From: Halohasta litchfieldiae
GTDB taxonomy: Archaea; Halobacteriota; Halobacteria; Halobacteriales; Haloferacaceae
Reading direction: 5' to 3'
Assembly (NCBI RefSeq): GCF_002788215.1
Contig: NZ_CP024845.1
Span: 2,356,001 to 2,420,000 of the forward strand
Length of the DNA stretch: 64,000 nt
Part shown: piece by piece, positions 61,580-64,000 of the stretch
Position numbering within the stretch: position 1 is the stretch's first letter
Layout of the letters: every line of letters begins with the position of its first letter
The notes under the pieces: model-generated
Told to the model about the DNA's origin: nothing
What the model saw: only the letters and a program-made list of their open reading frames with translations
The model's database searches: none
Position numbers and translations under genes: made by a program

Positions 61580-62098
61580 ATGGATAGCTCGCTGACGACT
61601 GCAGTCACCGCCACCGACCCGCTGCCGTGGGAGGTGGTGATCGCAGTCGGTGCGCTGGCCGGGCTCGTGGCGGCGGTCGTCATGGACTGGCCGATGAGTC
61701 GACAGCCCGACGGCTTCATTCCGGCGGCGATTGCCGCGGCGGTCGTCTCCCGACAGCCGGTCGAGGCAGTCTCGATGCCCGAACTGATGATCGTCCACCA
61801 TTTCGCGGGGCTGCTTGCCGGGGTGCTGTACGGACTGCTGGTGGTGGGGTTTTCGGCCAGACTGCCCGAACTGCTCGCAGTTGGTGGTCTCGACATCGTG
61901 GCTCATCTGCTGGCGGTCAGCCTCGTCGGCGGCTTTATCTACTCGTTCTTCGCCCACTTCGTCCTGCCACGGGCCGGTGGCCGGAGCTACGAGGAACAGG
62001 CGACCGCAATTCGCGGCCAGTGGCTCCGCTCGTCGCTCGTTTTTGGAGCCACGCTGGCGGTATCAGTCCCGCTCGTGGCACTCTCGCTTGCTGGCTAA
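61580..62098 (+). CDS. Membrane protein, unknown
   Basis: A 172-residue protein from ATG 61580 with five or so hydrophobic segments (about 15-33, 42-57, 72-90, 99-122, 147-168). No recognised motif; the pattern suggests a small integral membrane protein. It converges with the next gene, 22 bp apart. Confidence 0.7.
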   Translation: MDSSLTTAVTATDPLPWEVVIAVGALAGLVAAVVMDWPMSRQPDGFIPAAIAAAVVSRQPVEAVSMPELMIVHHFAGLLAGVLYGLLVVGFSARLPELLAVGGLDIVAHLLAVSLVGGFIYSFFAHFVLPRAGGRSYEEQATAIRGQWLRSSLVFGATLAVSVPLVALSLAG

Positions 62099-62120
62099 AA
62101 TAGGAGTCTTCGGCTACCAG

Positions 62121-62594
62121 TTAGGCATCGCCGTCGACGGCTGTTTTGTCGAGTTTTTCCTCGATCTCTTCGGTCTGCTTTTCGATCTTTTCTTCGACCT
62201 TGGCTTCGACTTCGCCGGTCTGTTCCTCGATTTTCTCCTCGACTTCGCCGGTCTGTTTTTCGATTTTCTCCTCGACTTTCTCCTCGATCTCGTCGGTTCG
62301 TGGCCGCCGGTCGACCCGCTCGTTGATCGCTTCGAGTTTGTTGATAACCTCCGAGACCTCCTTGCCGACCGTCTCGTCGACCGTCTGCTCGACGGTCTCG
62401 GTCACTTCGCGTGTCATCCACTCGGGGTCGAAGCGGGCCATCTTCCAGACGACGTGGATCATGTACGATATGAAGACGCCAAGCCCGAATGCGATGCCGA
62501 CGTTGGTGCCAACGACGACGAACAGGATGATCGCCGCAAATATCAGCACACCGTAGGCCAAGTCGACGAGGAAGTCGACACGGCTCGGATTCAT
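62121..62594 (-). CDS. Membrane protein with coiled-coil repeat tail
   Basis: A 157-residue protein: two membrane helices (about 10-28 and 31-50), then a charged stalk. From about residue 100 it is built of repeats of E-E-K-I-E-K-Q-T-G-E-V (11 residues, four imperfect copies), a right-handed coiled-coil pattern. It may be a scaffold or tether on the membrane. No homology known. Confidence 0.75.
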   Translation of the reverse strand: MNPSRVDFLVDLAYGVLIFAAIILFVVVGTNVGIAFGLGVFISYMIHVVWKMARFDPEWMTREVTETVEQTVDETVGKEVSEVINKLEAINERVDRRPRTDEIEEKVEEKIEKQTGEVEEKIEEQTGEVEAKVEEKIEKQTEEIEEKLDKTAVDGDA

Positions 62595-62737
62595 TGTTCG
62601 TCACCCGGTGACAGTTTGCTCGTATTGCTCATCAGTACCTGTTGTTAGCGGTCAGTGCGGGAAAAGGCGGTGATATCAGGTGAGTAACCACCAACCGACA
62701 CCGGACCGTTTTTTGTCCCACCGCCGGACCAGTAGCC

Positions 62738-63463
62738 ATGGCCAAACAGCCGCATCTACTGATCGAGTCGGGCGACGTCCACGATCTGGCGATTATCCCG
62801 GGCGACCCCGGCCGCGTCGACCGGATCGCCGACCAGTGTACGAACGTCGAATTCGTCGCCGAGAATCGGGAGTATAAACTGGTTAACGCCAGCTACGAGG
62901 GCCGCAAACTGACTATCTGTTCGACCGGAATCGGCTGTCCGTCAGCAGCCATCGCCATCGAGGAACTCCACGCCGCCGGTGTCGAGACAGTCATCCGCTG
63001 TGGCACGACGGGTGCCCTCCAGTCCGACATCGAGATCGGCGACATGATCGTCGCCACCGGGGCGGCCAAAGAGGAAGGGACGACCAAGCGCTACGAGTCG
63101 GCGACCTACCCCGCGGTGCCGGACTACAAGGTGCTCAGCGGGCTTGTCGACGCCGCCGAAGCAAACGATGAGGACGTTCACGTGGGTCCTATCGTCTCCG
63201 ACGATGCGTTTTATGCCGAGAGTGAAGATTACGTCGACGACTGGGAAGCAGCCAACCTGCTGGCCATCGAGATGGAGGCCGCAGCCGTCTTTTCGCTCGC
63301 GCGGCGCAAAGGGATGCGAGCCGGTGCGATCTGTACGGTCGACGGGAATCTCGTTGAGGGCACTCAAAAGGGAGCCGACGGCGACGAAGAACTCCCAGAG
63401 AAGGCGAAAAACAACGTCGAGCGTGCGATTGCGATCACGCTGGCTGCGGCTGCGGAGCTGTAG
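62738..63463 (+). CDS. Uridine/purine nucleoside phosphorylase
   Basis: A 241-residue PNP/UDP family phosphorylase. It shows I-I-P-G-D-P-G-R at the start, I-C-S-T-G-I-G-C-P-S-A, V-I-R-C-G-T-T-G-A-L-Q-S-D-I-E-I-G-D, and A-I-E-M-E-A-A-A-V-F-S-L-A for the ribose. It cleaves a nucleoside with phosphate. Uridine phosphorylase is the closest style, but purine specificity cannot be excluded. It may work with DeoC in deoxynucleoside breakdown. Confidence 0.93.
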   Translation: MAKQPHLLIESGDVHDLAIIPGDPGRVDRIADQCTNVEFVAENREYKLVNASYEGRKLTICSTGIGCPSAAIAIEELHAAGVETVIRCGTTGALQSDIEIGDMIVATGAAKEEGTTKRYESATYPAVPDYKVLSGLVDAAEANDEDVHVGPIVSDDAFYAESEDYVDDWEAANLLAIEMEAAAVFSLARRKGMRAGAICTVDGNLVEGTQKGADGDEELPEKAKNNVERAIAITLAAAAEL

Positions 63464-63562
63464 ACAGGTTACTTTTTAGTAATATCCCGAACAACAGTCA
63501 GATAATCGAATCATGGTTTCGTGGTCCTCCCTCGCCACCGGTGACAGACGGAGTGTCGACTG

Positions 63563-64000
63563 ATGTGGGTTGTCGCCCTCAGTATCGTCTTCGTTGGACT
63601 CGGTCTCGCAGTCGGCTGGTTTGGGCTCCGACCGCTTACAGTGGTCGTGCCACTCGTTCGAAACGAGGTTCAGGACCCCTCTGCGGTCTCGGAGTCCGAT
63701 GGGTTCGTGGTCTGTCGCGGCACCGCAACGGAGAACGGCGAGAGCTTTGCGGCCCCGTTTACGGGACGGGACTGTCTTGGCTTCGAGTTCGAGGTGACCG
63801 AACGCCAACTGGCTTGGATCGGTCTTCCGTGGTCCAACAACCACCTCGATGACGGCGTCGCCACGACACCGTTCGCACTCGATGGCGCGTACGGAACGGT
63901 AGCCGTCGACCCCTCCTCACGTCGGTTTTCGCTGGACACCGAGTCGGCAGTTATCTCGGTCGACAGCCACGAGACGCCGGCGGATCGGATTCAGCGCTTT
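63563..64000 (+). CDS. Membrane-anchored haloarchaeal protein (partial, runs off window)
   Basis: At least 146 residues. One hydrophobic segment at the N-terminus (about 2-20) is followed by a soluble domain with V-C-R-G-T-A-T-E-N-G-E-S-F and F-T-G-R-D-C-L-G-F-E-F-E-V-T-E-R. The pattern resembles haloarchaeal single-helix proteins with an outer or inner beta-domain; I do not assign a family. The end is outside the window. The start shares a base with the stop of a 16-codon mini-ORF (63513-63563, TGATG). Confidence 0.7.
   Translation, partial: MWVVALSIVFVGLGLAVGWFGLRPLTVVVPLVRNEVQDPSAVSESDGFVVCRGTATENGESFAAPFTGRDCLGFEFEVTERQLAWIGLPWSNNHLDDGVATTPFALDGAYGTVAVDPSSRRFSLDTESAVISVDSHETPADRIQRF

Overview
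The window is chromosomal DNA of a halophilic archaeon (class Halobacteria). The predicted proteins are very acidic, GTCGAC is strongly over-represented, and several families are haloarchaeal: a J-domain/2Fe-2S ferredoxin fusion, a DUF7344-type HTH protein, a 7Fe ferredoxin, Tat-lipoprotein solute binding, and ISH3 and ISH6 transposons. Promoters are TATA-like and most genes lack a leader ribosome site. I cannot name the species.

Layout. (1) 0-15.4 kb is metabolic: CBS protein, ferredoxin, a MazF/PemK toxin with a winged-helix partner, glutamine amidotransferase, alpha/beta hydrolase, J-domain ferredoxin, aldehyde dehydrogenase, a Usp protein, an AT-rich island with a PD-(D/E)XK nuclease, then an EamA transporter, a complete livFGMHK-type amino-acid ABC operon and, divergent from it, proline dehydrogenase. 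(2) 15.4-34.1 kb is a lower-GC cell-surface glycan locus. It holds a sulfatase-like protein, a large GT-C-like membrane protein with a long acidic tail, two GT4 and one GT2 glycosyltransferases, a polysaccharide deacetylase, a GNAT and a FemAB acyltransferase, an ATP-grasp ligase, two ParB/Srx-like paralogues and a broken nucleotide-sugar dehydrogenase. Three insertion sequences (IS5-type, ISH6, ISH3) cut this locus; each sits at a broken gene. (3) 35.5-40.2 kb holds a structured leader with a DUF7344 gene, then glmS and glmM (amino-sugar precursors for the same glycans) and a PadR regulator. (4) 40.8-47.1 kb holds a secreted repeat protein with an RND exporter, a TrmB-like regulator and a second EamA transporter. 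(5) 47-51 kb is a graveyard: a truncated DUF4392 gene, tRNA-Val(CAC) with a nearby copy of its 3' end, two DtxR-type iron boxes, and a composite pseudogene joining a sugar nucleotidyltransferase start to a DUF1616 end. It also has intact cobalamin adenosyltransferase, thioesterase and zinc-ribbon genes. (6) 51-60 kb is a transport/stress cluster: a DtxR regulator with a ferritin-like protein, TrkH, and APC and FNT transporters that both carry the same tandem Usp tail, plus Usp and Lrp/TrkA-C proteins. (7) 59.8-64 kb holds DeoC and a nucleoside phosphorylase (nucleoside salvage), with membrane proteins between them.

The glycan locus reads as one decayed operon on the minus strand. Precursor synthesis (glmS, glmM, the dehydrogenase) feeds glycosyltransferases. 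The product would then be deacetylated and acylated, since deacetylase, GNAT, ATP-grasp and FemAB genes are joined by 4-8 bp overlaps. Two very small proteins missed by length filters (47 and about 101 residues) fit exactly between these genes with ATGA junctions. Excising ISH6 and one 8-bp duplication restores a 434-codon glycosyltransferase, so that insertion is recent. The ISH3 and IS5 sites lack matching flanks and look like older rearrangements.
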